NCBI GenBank assembly: GCA_020850375.1
Contig: JADZET010000374.1
Span: 1-7,513 of the forward strand
Direction: 5' to 3'
DNA length: 7,513 nt
Origin: Phycisphaeraceae bacterium
GTDB lineage: Bacteria > Planctomycetota > Phycisphaerae > Phycisphaerales > Phycisphaeraceae
A program made the position numbers and the translations under genes. The notes below the pieces were generated by a model. That model was not told where the DNA came from and ran no database searches. It saw only the letters and a list, made by a program, of their open reading frames with translations. Shown piece after piece: positions 1 to 6,449 of this stretch. The stretch's first letter is position 1. The number at the start of each line of letters is the position of its first letter.

Positions 1-610
1 TGACGAGGTGGCGGACGCGATCGTCGGCCGCATCGAAGAACGCGGGGTTGATGCGGGCGAAGCCCTTCTCCCAGGCGAAGCCGCCGTCGCCCTCGCCGCG
101 GGGGTCGAAGCCGTCCATGTCCGGGCACAGCCCGCCGCACATCTGGATGACCGTGAAGCCCTGCTCGCGGCGGTGCTGGGCGAACCACTGGAAGTCGTCC
201 GGCCAAGCCAGGCGCTTGGTCGCGCCGAGCCACCACGTGTCGCCGAGCCAGAAGAAGGGCGTGCCGTCGTGGTGCTGGAGGTGTCGGCGGTTCTCGCTGA
301 CACGCAACGGGCCATGTCGGTAGAGCGGGTTGTCGCCCTCGTACGGCGTGACCTCGAACGCTCCTTCTTGATGATGCAATCCCGCGTCGGGCGCGCTCGC
401 GAGGGTCAGGAAGCGATAGGCCCCCGGTTGGTGGCCGCTCAGTCGAAGTTTCCACGTCTGCCCGCCCGCCCAGAAGCCCGTCATGCGCCGCTGTTTGCCG
501 TCAGGCTCGACGACCATGGCGCTTAAGTCGAGTTGGTTGAAGGGGTCGTCCCACGGCTTCTGCGCGGTGAACGTAAACTCGACGGTGTGGTTCTGGGGGA
601 CGCTGGGCAT
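1..610 (-). CDS. DUF5060/DUF4038 glycoside hydrolase, apiosidase-like (N-terminal part)
   Basis: Partial gene; 203 codons are visible and the reading frame is still open at the left window edge. Residues about 1-88 look like DUF5060, an N-terminal beta-sandwich (EFTFTA near the start, then P-x-G-x6-GFWAGG, then PGAYRFLT). From about residue 98 the DUF4038 TIM-barrel domain begins, with its hallmark FFWLGDTWW at residues 119-127. This DUF5060-DUF4038 pairing is the architecture of apiosidase-like and GH140-related enzymes that act on plant cell-wall glycans; the exact substrate cannot be read here because the catalytic residues lie beyond the window. The ATG at 608-610 is chosen because an in-frame TAG at 650-652 blocks extension, no other usable start lies between, and a promoter sits just upstream. 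No convincing Shine-Dalgarno and no N-terminal signal peptide is seen, which would imply a cytosolic enzyme unless the start is wrong. Confidence 0.85.
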   Translation of the reverse strand, partial: MPSVPQNHTVEFTFTAQKPWDDPFNQLDLSAMVVEPDGKQRRMTGFWAGGQTWKLRLSGHQPGAYRFLTLASAPDAGLHHQEGAFEVTPYEGDNPLYRHGPLRVSENRRHLQHHDGTPFFWLGDTWWLGATKRLAWPDDFQWFAQHRREQGFTVIQMCGGLCPDMDGFDPRGEGDGGFAWEKGFARINPAFFDAADDRVRHLV

Positions 611-648
611 GAGGCAGGCGCCTATTTGGGGACGGAAGGTGAGGCTGG

Positions 649-677
649 ACTATGCTTTAGGTTGTGCCTTTGGTCAA
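649..677 (-). promoter_or_regulatory. Putative sigma70-type promoter of the DUF4038 hydrolase
   Basis: On the minus strand TTGACC (positions 677-672) and CATAGT (654-649) are separated by exactly 17 bp; they match the consensus boxes at 5 of 6 and 4 of 6 bases. Transcription would begin near 642, leaving a leader of about 30 nt before the ATG at 610. The position between divergent genes supports the call, but it is a sequence match only. Confidence 0.5.
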
Positions 678-720
678 GTGCCCCCGCTCGCGTTCACGCC
701 CATCCGGGGGGCTTGAGCTG

Positions 721-749
721 TTGCAATTCAACCGACACGGCGGTAATTT
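721..749 (+). promoter_or_regulatory. Weak candidate promoter for the small protein gene
   Basis: TTGCAA (721-726) and TAATTT (744-749) are 17 bp apart, matching consensus at 4 of 6 and 3 of 6 bases. It lies in the 219-bp divergent intergenic region (611-829), in its most AT-rich stretch, about 80 nt before the GTG start. Nothing else recognisable is seen in this intergenic region apart from the opposite-strand promoter. Confidence 0.28.
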
Positions 750-829
750 TTCGCCTCAACTGTCCTACCCCGCATCGCTCCCTTCCCAAGTTCCCACGAT
801 CAGGCCCGCAAGGGCTGGAGAGATCCACC

Positions 830-1321
830 GTGAGCGAATCATCCATGACCGACCGTCAGATGACGGTGACGCTCGGCCCGCTGTCCACTATTTCCGCTGG
901 CAAGGGTAAGACTCAGCCCGTCGCGGCTGTCGCCAAGGATGGCAGCGCCGAGGCGAGCTTCCCCGGCAAGGCGGTCTTCACCACCCCCGTGGTCCTGCCC
1001 AAGAGCGGCCGGTTCAAGGCCTGCGAGCTGACGATCAAGGCCAGCGCCCCCGGAAGCCTCAAGATCGGCGGCAAGGCGGTCGGCAAATTCACCGGCGGTA
1101 AGGCCAAAAAGTTTGCCATCGACGCCAAGCCCTTCGAGAAGGGCAAGGACTTCATCATCGAGGAACTGGCCTTCGCGGACTTCAAGCAGGTCGACATCGT
1201 CGTCGAAGTGGCCGCGCCCAAGGCCAAGAACGCCAAGCTCGCCCTGACGGCGAAGATGGACTACCAGATCCCCGTCGAGAGCGCGGCCGACTACCTCAAC
1301 TATGTGATGACGCAGGCGTGA
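830..1321 (+). CDS. Small Lys/Ala-rich protein of unknown function
   Basis: A 163-residue protein that I do not recognise. The GTG at 830 is preferred because GGAG (817-820) sits 9 nt upstream; an internal ATG at 845 is an alternative but has no comparable ribosome binding site. The chain has no signal peptide and no membrane segment. It alternates short hydrophobic stretches with Lys/Ala/Gly-rich turns (for example LKIGGKAVGKFTGGKAKKF), a pattern suggesting a small, basic, all-beta domain, and ends in an acidic/aromatic tail (SAADYLNYVMTQA). The third codon position is strongly G/C as in the neighbouring genes, so it is very probably a real resident gene. It is followed on the same strand, after 132 bp holding an inverted repeat, by the GH94 phosphorylase, so co-transcription is possible; a role in sugar metabolism would be guesswork. 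Confidence 0.75.
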   Translation: MSESSMTDRQMTVTLGPLSTISAGKGKTQPVAAVAKDGSAEASFPGKAVFTTPVVLPKSGRFKACELTIKASAPGSLKIGGKAVGKFTGGKAKKFAIDAKPFEKGKDFIIEELAFADFKQVDIVVEVAAPKAKNAKLALTAKMDYQIPVESAADYLNYVMTQA

Positions 1322-1327
1322 GAGAAC

Positions 1328-1440
1328 CGGGTACGGGGTACAGGGTACAGGGTAGGGGCTTAATGCCACGCCCGCCGCCCCTGAAAACCTCGCTGCCCGC
1401 GTGCCAGTCCCCATACCCCGTACCCTGGACCCCGTACCCC
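1328..1440. repeat. Inverted repeat with GGGTACR heptad arms (G-quadruplex-prone)
   Basis: The left arm (1328-1358) is four tandem heptads: GGGTACG, GGGTACA, GGGTACA, GGGTAGG, then GG. The right arm (1409-1440) is the complementary series CCCCATA, CCCCGTA, CCCTGGA, CCCCGTA, CCCC. The arms pair at about 28 of 32 positions with one 1-nt gap. Inside them a second pair (1364-1371 with 1399-1406) matches 7 of 8. The left arm has five G-tracts of 3-4 separated by 2-4 nt on the plus strand; the right arm has the same on the minus strand, so either strand meets the usual G-quadruplex pattern. It fills almost the whole gap before the GH94 start codon. It may be a dispersed REP- or MITE-like element; copy number cannot be judged from one window. 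There is no T-run, so it is not a classical terminator. Confidence 0.8.
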
Positions 1441-1453
1441 TCTCCAAAACGCC

Positions 1454-3814
1454 ATGACCACCAAGAACGCCCCCTCAACGCTTTCCGCCTCGTCGAACAA
1501 CGCCGCCCCCAAGGACTGGTCCCACTACGGCCACTTCGATGACGCTCGCAATGAGTTCGTCATCACCACGCCCGACACGCCGCTGCCGTGGGATAACTAT
1601 CTCTTTAACGATCGGTACCTCAGCGTGAGCGACCACCTGGGGCGCGGCTGGTCCAAGCTGCACACGCGCGAGGGCTACGTGACGTTCCTCTGGAACCTCA
1701 CGGCCATGTTCGAGCGCGATGACAACCGCTACGTCTACCTCCGCGACGACGAGAGCGGGGATTACTGGTCCGTCTCGACGTTCCCGCGCAAGGGGGCGAC
1801 GGACTTCAAGTGCCGGGTCGGCCTGGGGTATTCCGAGATCTCCTCGATCAAGGACGGCATCCGGGGGTCGATCTACATCACCGTGCCGATGGGCTCGGAT
1901 CCCGTCGAGCTCTGGCAGGTGACGGTCAAGAATGAATCCGATCGCCCCCGGAAGGTTAGCGCCTTCACCTATGGGCGCGTGTCGCTGCGTGGGGCGGCCA
2001 CCCACGGCTACATCCATTTTTGCCAAGCCACCTTCCGGCAGGACATCAACGGGCTCTTTTTCCAGAACAATGCCCCCGCCCTGCCGCACCCGCGGTACAA
2101 GGCGTTCCAGTCGGCAGACTTCACGCCCGACTCCTGGTCGGCGTCGAAGAACGGCTTCATGGGCCAGTACAGCAACCTCGAGCGCCCCGTGGCTGTGCAG
2201 GAGGGCCAGTGCCCCAACGCCCAGGCGTCACGCGAGGCCATGGCCTCCTGCTTCCACAAGCGCATCACCCTGGCGCCCGGCGAGTCCAAGACGCTCAGCT
2301 TCCTGGCGGGCATTGTGGCCAATCCCGACGAGGCGGCGGGGTACATCGAGAAGTATTTGAATGGCGATGGCCCCCGAAAGGTGATCGAGGGCGTCGCGGC
2401 CGACGCGGCGATTCGCCTTTCCTCGCCGCGCATCGAGACGCCCAGCCAGAACATCAATCGGCTGATCAACGTCTGGACCAAGCAGCAGGTCGCCCTGGGC
2501 GCCGGCTGGGGACGGTGGGGCTGGCGCGGCTACCGCGACATCATCCAGCAGACCCACGGGGCGAACTACTGGGACCACGCCCGCGTCAAGAGCAATCTCT
2601 CCGAGGCCATGACCTGGCAGATGCGCGACGGCTTCTGCGTCCGCGGCTGGGCGCCATTCAGCCCCAAGCGGTATGCCGATAGCGCGCTGTGGCTCTGCTA
2701 CACGGCCAACGATTACGTCAAGGAGACCGGCGACAAGGACTACGTCCTTCGCCAGCTTCCCTACCGCGACGGCGGCGTCGGCCCGGTGTGGGAGCACCTC
2801 TTAAAGGGTTGCGAGAAGGCCTTCACCGACGTCGGCCCGCATGGCATTCCCAAGATCCACCAGGGCGACTGGAACGACTCGCTCTCGATGGTCGGCGAGA
2901 AGGGCATCGGCGAGAGCGTGTGGATCGGCCAGGCGCTCTGCTGGGCGCTGTTGGAGCTGATCGACCTCTTCGAAGGCACCGGCTTGCAGGCCCAGGCCAA
3001 GACCGCGCGGAAGTGGCACACCGAGATGGCCAAGCGGATCAACAAGGTGGCCTGGGACGGCGACTGGTACGTCCGCTGCTTCAAGGACGACAAATCCCCG
3101 CTGGGCACGCACACCGCCAAGGAAGGCCGCTGCTTCATCAACAGCCAGAGCTGGGCGCTGATTGGCGAAGTGGCCACCCCGGAAAGGGCCCCCAAGGTGC
3201 GCCAGGCCCTAGAGAACGAGCTGCGCGTCAAGTATGGCTACCTCACCCTCGCCCCCGCTTACACCACCTGGGACCCGAGCATCGGCCGGCTCACCGGCAT
3301 GCCCCCCGGCACGGGCGAGAACGCGGCCGTCTACGTCCACGCCAACGCCTTCGTCTACGCCGCGATGCTCAAGATCAAGGCCGCCGACCAGGCCCTCGAA
3401 CTCATTGAGACGATCCATCCCTGCAACAAGGTCAACCCCACGAGCGTCTCGGGCGCCACGCCCTACGTCCTGCCCAACAGCTACTACGGCCCGGGCTACA
3501 TCAAGCCCGGCCGGATCGAGGGCCAGTGGGTCACGGGGTCGGCTGGGTGGTTCCTGCATCAGACCGTGGAGAACCTCTGCGGCGTCCACCGCACGCACCA
3601 GGGCCTGCGCATCGACCCCTGCCTGCCGACGACGTGGAATGGCGTGAAGGTCACGCGCAACTTCCGGGGGAGCTGGTACGACGTGGACATCAAACGCGAC
3701 AAGTCCGTCAAGGGCGTGGTGGTCAAGCTCGACGGCAAGCAGATTGACGGCAACCTGCTGCCGATTGATACGAGCGGGGCGAAGCACAAGGTTGAGGTGA
3801 AGGTGGGGGGATGA
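1454..3814 (+). CDS. GH94 glycoside phosphorylase (cellobiose phosphorylase-like)
   Basis: A complete 786-residue GH94 enzyme, close to the usual 790-820 for cellobiose, chitobiose and cellobionic acid phosphorylases. These cytosolic enzymes use inorganic phosphate to split a beta-linked disaccharide into a sugar 1-phosphate and a free sugar. Visible landmarks: the N-terminal YGHFDDARNEFVI signature that opens the beta-sandwich (residues about 24-310), then the (alpha/alpha)6 barrel with YRD at 360-362, GDWND at 471-475 whose last Asp (D475) is the expected general acid, FINSQSW ending at W567, YVHANAF with H629, and TGSAGW from T694; by family knowledge the His and the TG pair contact phosphate. 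No signal peptide is present. The ATG at 1454 lacks a Shine-Dalgarno but fits the family's N-terminus. Substrate is undecided: cellobiose is the default guess, with laminaribiose or cellobionate possible. A strong terminator follows 38 bp after the stop. Confidence 0.93.
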   Translation: MTTKNAPSTLSASSNNAAPKDWSHYGHFDDARNEFVITTPDTPLPWDNYLFNDRYLSVSDHLGRGWSKLHTREGYVTFLWNLTAMFERDDNRYVYLRDDESGDYWSVSTFPRKGATDFKCRVGLGYSEISSIKDGIRGSIYITVPMGSDPVELWQVTVKNESDRPRKVSAFTYGRVSLRGAATHGYIHFCQATFRQDINGLFFQNNAPALPHPRYKAFQSADFTPDSWSASKNGFMGQYSNLERPVAVQEGQCPNAQASREAMASCFHKRITLAPGESKTLSFLAGIVANPDEAAGYIEKYLNGDGPRKVIEGVAADAAIRLSSPRIETPSQNINRLINVWTKQQVALGAGWGRWGWRGYRDIIQQTHGANYWDHARVKSNLSEAMTWQMRDGFCVRGWAPFSPKRYADSALWLCYTANDYVKETGDKDYVLRQLPYRDGGVGPVWEHLLKGCEKAFTDVGPHGIPKIHQGDWNDSLSMVGEKGIGESVWIGQALCWALLELIDLFEGTGLQAQAKTARKWHTEMAKRINKVAWDGDWYVRCFKDDKSPLGTHTAKEGRCFINSQSWALIGEVATPERAPKVRQALENELRVKYGYLTLAPAYTTWDPSIGRLTGMPPGTGENAAVYVHANAFVYAAMLKIKAADQALELIETIHPCNKVNPTSVSGATPYVLPNSYYGPGYIKPGRIEGQWVTGSAGWFLHQTVENLCGVHRTHQGLRIDPCLPTTWNGVKVTRNFRGSWYDVDIKRDKSVKGVVVKLDGKQIDGNLLPIDTSGAKHKVEVKVGG

Positions 3815-3851
3815 GGCCCTTTCACCACCTAAGAATATTGTGGTCACACTC

Positions 3852-3880
3852 AAGCCCCGTACTCGCGGGGCTTTTGTTTT
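3852..3880 (+). terminator. Intrinsic terminator after the GH94 gene
   Basis: A perfect 8-bp stem (AAGCCCCG at 3852-3859 with CGGGGCTT at 3866-3873), loop TACTCG, runs into TTTTGTTTT. This is a textbook rho-independent terminator. It marks the end of the GC-rich left block; the base composition falls sharply just after it. Confidence 0.9.
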
Positions 3881-3958
3881 AACAGCTATGGTAGTAGGAT
3901 AAGATGCACGCGTTGGGTCTACGTGTATTCTGACGAGACAAATCCGAGGTAATTCAGA

Positions 3959-5044
3959 ATGAATTCAAAGAGGAAGTGTACTATCGTAGTCGGGAACGGC
4001 TTTTCTCAGAGTTTTATTAATCATTGTCGCCTTGATAAGAAAATTATTACGCAACCAATGATACCTCCACCTGATCATGTATTATATACATCATATGATG
4101 ATTGTGATACAATATCAAATCAACCACTATGGTCACAATATATGTTTCCTGAGCTTTGGGATGCATGGACGGAAGTCTGGGATGAGTGTAAGGACGACAC
4201 TAAATGCTTTTGGTATCTCTGTCAGGTTCTGGCAGATGCAGAAAAAGAATCGGGCTTGCTTCCAAGCAAAGAGGGCACTGTGAATATTTGGACCAAGTTT
4301 CCTTCTTATCAACTCCGCGCCTATCTATTTGAGTTATTTCGGGCCTATGATTCATACTTACGGGGTTCGATGACAATTAGTGATATCACAAGTTGGCTAT
4401 GGTTTCTGGAGATAGGAAGGTTAATACGTTTTTTTGATACGACATTAGTATCATTTAACTACGATTGTATTGCAGAGCATGTATTTGAAACTGCTGGTGC
4501 GAGTGTTATATCGCACGTTAAAGATTTTCTGGCGTTGTCGAAGACAAAGGGGCAGTTTGATGTTAGACTATACAAACCTCATGGGTCAATTAGCCAGAGA
4601 TGTTTTTCTGATTTTGGCCTAGGTCCGAGTAAGTGGCGTTCAGATGTAGTGTTTGATAGCTGTGCGCCGGGAACATATGCATATATTGAATACCCACCTA
4701 TTCATTTCCCAACGGCTCCGGACCTCATACCTCCGGGGTTTGCTGGGAAACACACGTTGTATTCGAGCGGCGCGCTCGAGAAAGCTGTTTGCCGCGCATT
4801 CAATAGCGCCGATATTATTGTATGGTGCGGATTGTCGGCTCGATTTCCCGACACAGAGGAAGTAGACAAGTACTTGTCGTGTATCCCTAAACGAGCTCAT
4901 GCCATCCATGTCGGGTTAGACCGAGATCGTAACTGCGAGGCGAGTCAGTTGATGAAAAAATATTGTGCGTCGTATCAGTTTTATAGAGGAGATGGGGATG
5001 CAGAGGTGCCCTTTGTTTCTCCGTATGCATCTTCTCTGAAATAG
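3959..5044 (+). CDS. SIR2-like / AbiH-like protein, candidate antiphage defence gene
   Basis: A 361-residue protein with the ordered motifs of the SIR2/NAD-binding fold: an N-terminal beta strand and Gly-rich loop IVVGNGFS (residues 9-16), SFNYD (165-169, N167), KPHGS (206-210, H208) and a late ADIIVWCGLSARFPD segment (about 284-298). In SIR2-type NADases the Asn and His of the second and third motifs are the catalytic pair; both are kept. The GNGF loop and FNYD motif also resemble AbiH phage-abortive-infection proteins, so family membership between the two is open. Residues about 30-150 are helical and rich in Trp, Tyr and Cys. There is no signal peptide or membrane segment. The start is supported by GAGGT at 3946-3950, 8 nt upstream. 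The gene is much more AT-rich than its neighbours and uses codons such as ATA, TTA and AGA that they avoid, indicating horizontal acquisition. It stands alone, with no partner gene. Function in defence is inference. Confidence 0.7.
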   Translation: MNSKRKCTIVVGNGFSQSFINHCRLDKKIITQPMIPPPDHVLYTSYDDCDTISNQPLWSQYMFPELWDAWTEVWDECKDDTKCFWYLCQVLADAEKESGLLPSKEGTVNIWTKFPSYQLRAYLFELFRAYDSYLRGSMTISDITSWLWFLEIGRLIRFFDTTLVSFNYDCIAEHVFETAGASVISHVKDFLALSKTKGQFDVRLYKPHGSISQRCFSDFGLGPSKWRSDVVFDSCAPGTYAYIEYPPIHFPTAPDLIPPGFAGKHTLYSSGALEKAVCRAFNSADIIVWCGLSARFPDTEEVDKYLSCIPKRAHAIHVGLDRDRNCEASQLMKKYCASYQFYRGDGDAEVPFVSPYASSLK

Positions 5045-5045
5045 T

Positions 5046-5077
5046 GACTAATCTGCTTGGGTTGTGCCGCGTTAGTC
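5046..5077. repeat. Short inverted repeat after the SIR2-like gene
   Basis: GACTAA (5046-5051) is complementary to TTAGTC (5072-5077) across a 20-nt loop, starting two bases after the stop codon. No T-run follows, so it is at best a weak or factor-dependent transcript end. The rest of 5078-5115 shows nothing recognisable. Confidence 0.3.
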
Positions 5078-5115
5078 GTTGGATAGTGAAGTCTAGTTGT
5101 ACTTGAACTGTGAGG

Positions 5116-5300
5116 CTACATCCACCGCATCGCCACGCAGGCCAGGCGGTCGCCGCCGGTGGTGAAGTCGTTTTCGAGCGTCAGGCAGACCTCGCCGCCG
5201 CAGAAGCAGCCGAAGAGCCCCATGGCCGGGCTCTGGCAATGGCGGCGCATCATCTCGGTCAGGATGGCGGGTGACGTCGCGCGCGTGGCGGTTGGGCAGA
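5116..5300 (-). pseudogene. 3' remnant of a FIST-domain gene
   Basis: Read on the minus strand, this encodes the last 50-60 residues of a FIST_C domain (FGCFCGGEVCLT, then ENDFTTGGDRLACVAMR) and ends in its own stop at 5116-5118. Over 5126-5271 it aligns without gaps to 6460-6605, the end of the intact FIST gene, with 11 differences in 146 bases. Beyond 5271 similarity decays: ACGCGC and a TGC codon still line up if about 15 nt are deleted, after which no homology is visible. The frame stays open further upstream but encodes nothing FIST-like, and there is no credible start: an ATG near 5340 has a GGAG directly abutting it, which is too close. Six of the 11 substitutions change amino acids, in 5 codons, suggesting weak constraint. 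The right boundary is approximate. A decayed tandem copy or an insertion scar would both fit. Confidence 0.7.
5126..5271. repeat. Direct repeat, copy 1 (within FIST remnant)
   Basis: A 146-bp segment matching 6460-6605 in the same orientation at 135 of 146 positions without gaps. On its left side homology stops within three codons of the stop codon: the two copies end in AMR-WM and AMR-GK respectively. Confidence 0.85.
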
Positions 5301-5460
5301 GCGCGCTGGGGCGGACCCTCCGATCGATTCCTAAGGTCATCTCCTTATCCCCAGAAAGCAACTTCAGGATTGTTAGCCAGTAAGTCCATTTTCTGCAACG
5401 CCTTGTCGCCGGCCAGCCGGAGCCGTCCGGGCGACGGATGAAAAAACCGCAACAAACCTC

Positions 5461-5488
5461 TTGACGCACGATGGCGTGCGCGTAATCT
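5461..5488 (+). promoter_or_regulatory. Candidate promoter of the PEP-CTERM gene
   Basis: TTGACG (5461-5466, 5 of 6 to the -35 consensus) is followed after 16 bp by TAATCT (5483-5488, 3 of 6). A start near 5495 would give a leader of about 180 nt containing both downstream hairpins. This is a motif match only. Confidence 0.38.
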
Positions 5489-5595
5489 AAAGACTGTTTT
5501 GACGTGTCATCTCGCCCTGGGAGGGGAGAGGGACACCCCAAAACGAAGTGACCCCCGTCAGCGCCCATCGTCTGTGGCTGCTGACCGTGCATGCG

Positions 5596-5640
5596 GGCGT
5601 CGCGGACGCCTTGTGCCACCCATCATGGGCCCGTGCCCAT
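5596..5640 (+). other. Paired hairpins in the PEP-CTERM gene leader
   Basis: Two perfect short stems in series: GGCGTC/GACGCC with loop GCG (5596-5610) and ATGGGC/GCCCAT with loop CCGT (5625-5640). The second ends 22 nt before the AAGGAGG ribosome binding site. They could stabilise the mRNA or affect translation; chance is also possible in GC-rich DNA. Confidence 0.4.
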
Positions 5641-5676
5641 CTTCCGCGGTCGTCGGATTTCCAAGGAGGCAGAGAG

Positions 5677-6348
5677 ATGTCAGGCAGAACACTTCGTGCG
5701 TCGGTCCTTGCGCTGCTGAGCGTGCTGGTGGTTGCCGGGGTCGCCCAGGCAGCGGTGATCAGCTACAGCGACACCATCGCCCTGCAGCGGACGAACTTCA
5801 ACGAGAACCTGTCGGTCAGCCAGTTCGATCCCTCGCTCGGGGTGCTCACGCAGGTGAAGCTGACCTTCACGGGCGATCTGCTGGCCCAGGCGGGGTATGA
5901 GTACATCGACGTCGGGCCGTCGTATGTCGGCATCATCGATTACAGCATCACGCAAGACCTGGAGATCACCCAGGGAGCCGAGACGTACCTGACGCTGTCC
6001 AACAACGTCGTCGACGCGCTTGACGTGCCGGCCTTGCTGTCGTTCGACGGGGTGCTCGACTTCGCGGGCGCCTCGGGCTACACCGATCCTGGCGTGGCGC
6101 AGGGCGACATACAGGTCTACGTCCTGACCAACCCGGGCGATCTGGCGCCCTTCATCGGGCTGGGCACGACGGACTACTACGTGGCGGCGGCGCTGGCGAG
6201 CTCGTCGATCTCGGGCCCCAACGGGCTGGTGGCGATGACGTCGTCCTACGCCGGGGCGTCGCTGACGGTGGAATACACCTACATTCCCGAGCCGGCCACG
6301 CTTGGCCTGCTGGCCCTGGGCGGGCTGGCGCTGATCCGTCGGCGGTAA
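5677..6348 (+). CDS. PEP-CTERM sorting-signal protein, choice-of-anchor E type
   Basis: A 223-residue exported protein. Residues 1-25 are a classical signal peptide (Arg-containing start, hydrophobic LALLSVLVVAGV core, AQA then A at the likely cleavage site). The body is Ser/Thr/Asp-rich and beta-strand-like; the segment NENLSVSQFDPSLGVLTQVK (43-61) fits the choice-of-anchor E domain seen in PEP-CTERM proteins. The C-terminus is a full PEP-CTERM signal: PEP at 204-206, a hydrophobic helix GLLALGGLALI, and the terminal RRR. By family knowledge such signals are processed by an exosortase, releasing the protein to the envelope or extracellular matrix; no exosortase gene is in this window. The ATG at 5677 is chosen over the longer reading frame because AAGGAGG (5663-5669) lies 7 nt upstream and the signal peptide begins there. 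It is transcribed alone and converges with the FIST gene. Confidence 0.93.
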   Translation: MSGRTLRASVLALLSVLVVAGVAQAAVISYSDTIALQRTNFNENLSVSQFDPSLGVLTQVKLTFTGDLLAQAGYEYIDVGPSYVGIIDYSITQDLEITQGAETYLTLSNNVVDALDVPALLSFDGVLDFAGASGYTDPGVAQGDIQVYVLTNPGDLAPFIGLGTTDYYVAAALASSSISGPNGLVAMTSSYAGASLTVEYTYIPEPATLGLLALGGLALIRRR

Positions 6349-6386
6349 GCCGGTCGGCCTGACACCGAATGACCGCATGTCTCCGC

Positions 6387-6422
6387 AGCCCGGCCGGACG
6401 GTCGGGTTGTTTTGTTTCTTTT
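6387..6422 (+). terminator. Intrinsic terminator after the PEP-CTERM gene
   Basis: AGCCCGGCC (6387-6395) pairs with GGTCGGGTT (6400-6408) around the loop GGAC, a 9-bp stem including two G-U pairs, followed by a T-rich tract to 6422. It sits 38 nt after the stop codon. The T-tract is on the plus-strand side only, so it would serve the PEP-CTERM transcript rather than the convergent FIST gene. Confidence 0.8.
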
Positions 6423-6449
6423 ACAGAAGGGTGTCACGGGCGGGGTCGG

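Larger units (their letters stand above)
5301..5676. other. Gene-free region and leader of the PEP-CTERM gene
   Basis: No coding sequence is supported here. It holds a hairpin at 5405-5435 (GTCGCC pairing with GGCGAC, extended by two G-C pairs past a bulge), a candidate promoter at 5461-5488, two perfect 6-bp hairpins at 5596-5610 and 5625-5640, and the ribosome binding site AAGGAGG at 5663-5669. I could not match it to a known riboswitch. Confidence 0.6.

Noticed and set aside
533..829. A longer N-terminus for the small protein starting at 533.
   Set aside because: It would overlap the oppositely oriented hydrolase and both candidate promoters; the GTG at 830 has a good GGAG at the right distance.
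1328..1440. Heptad repeats considered as a CRISPR array or tandem satellite.
   Set aside because: The units are only 7 bp with no spacers, and the arms are inverted copies, which fits a palindromic element instead.
839..1447. A 202-codon minus-strand open frame antisense to the small protein gene and running through the inverted repeat.
   Set aside because: Its first third is translated heptad repeat and the rest mirrors the G/C third-position pattern of the plus-strand gene; no ribosome binding site or recognisable domain.
4725..4750. Shared PPGFAG-like peptide in the SIR2-like protein and in an alternative frame of the FIST linker.
   Set aside because: The nucleotide sequences differ and one instance is not in a real coding frame, so it is taken as coincidence.
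5046..5077. Inverted repeat after the SIR2-like gene as an intrinsic terminator.
   Set aside because: The loop is 20 nt and no T-run follows, so it lacks the defining features.
5159..5383. A plus-strand 74-codon frame over the FIST remnant.
   Set aside because: An equivalent frame also appears opposite the intact FIST gene (6412-6714), so it is the antisense shadow of that coding sequence.
5405..5450. Hairpin followed by an A-run considered as a riboswitch or a minus-strand terminator.
   Set aside because: No conserved aptamer core was recognised, and for the minus strand the T-run would precede rather than follow the hairpin.
5548..5676. A 43-residue N-terminal extension of the PEP-CTERM protein.
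   Set aside because: The signal peptide would become internal, and the AAGGAGG at 5663-5669 points clearly to the ATG at 5677.
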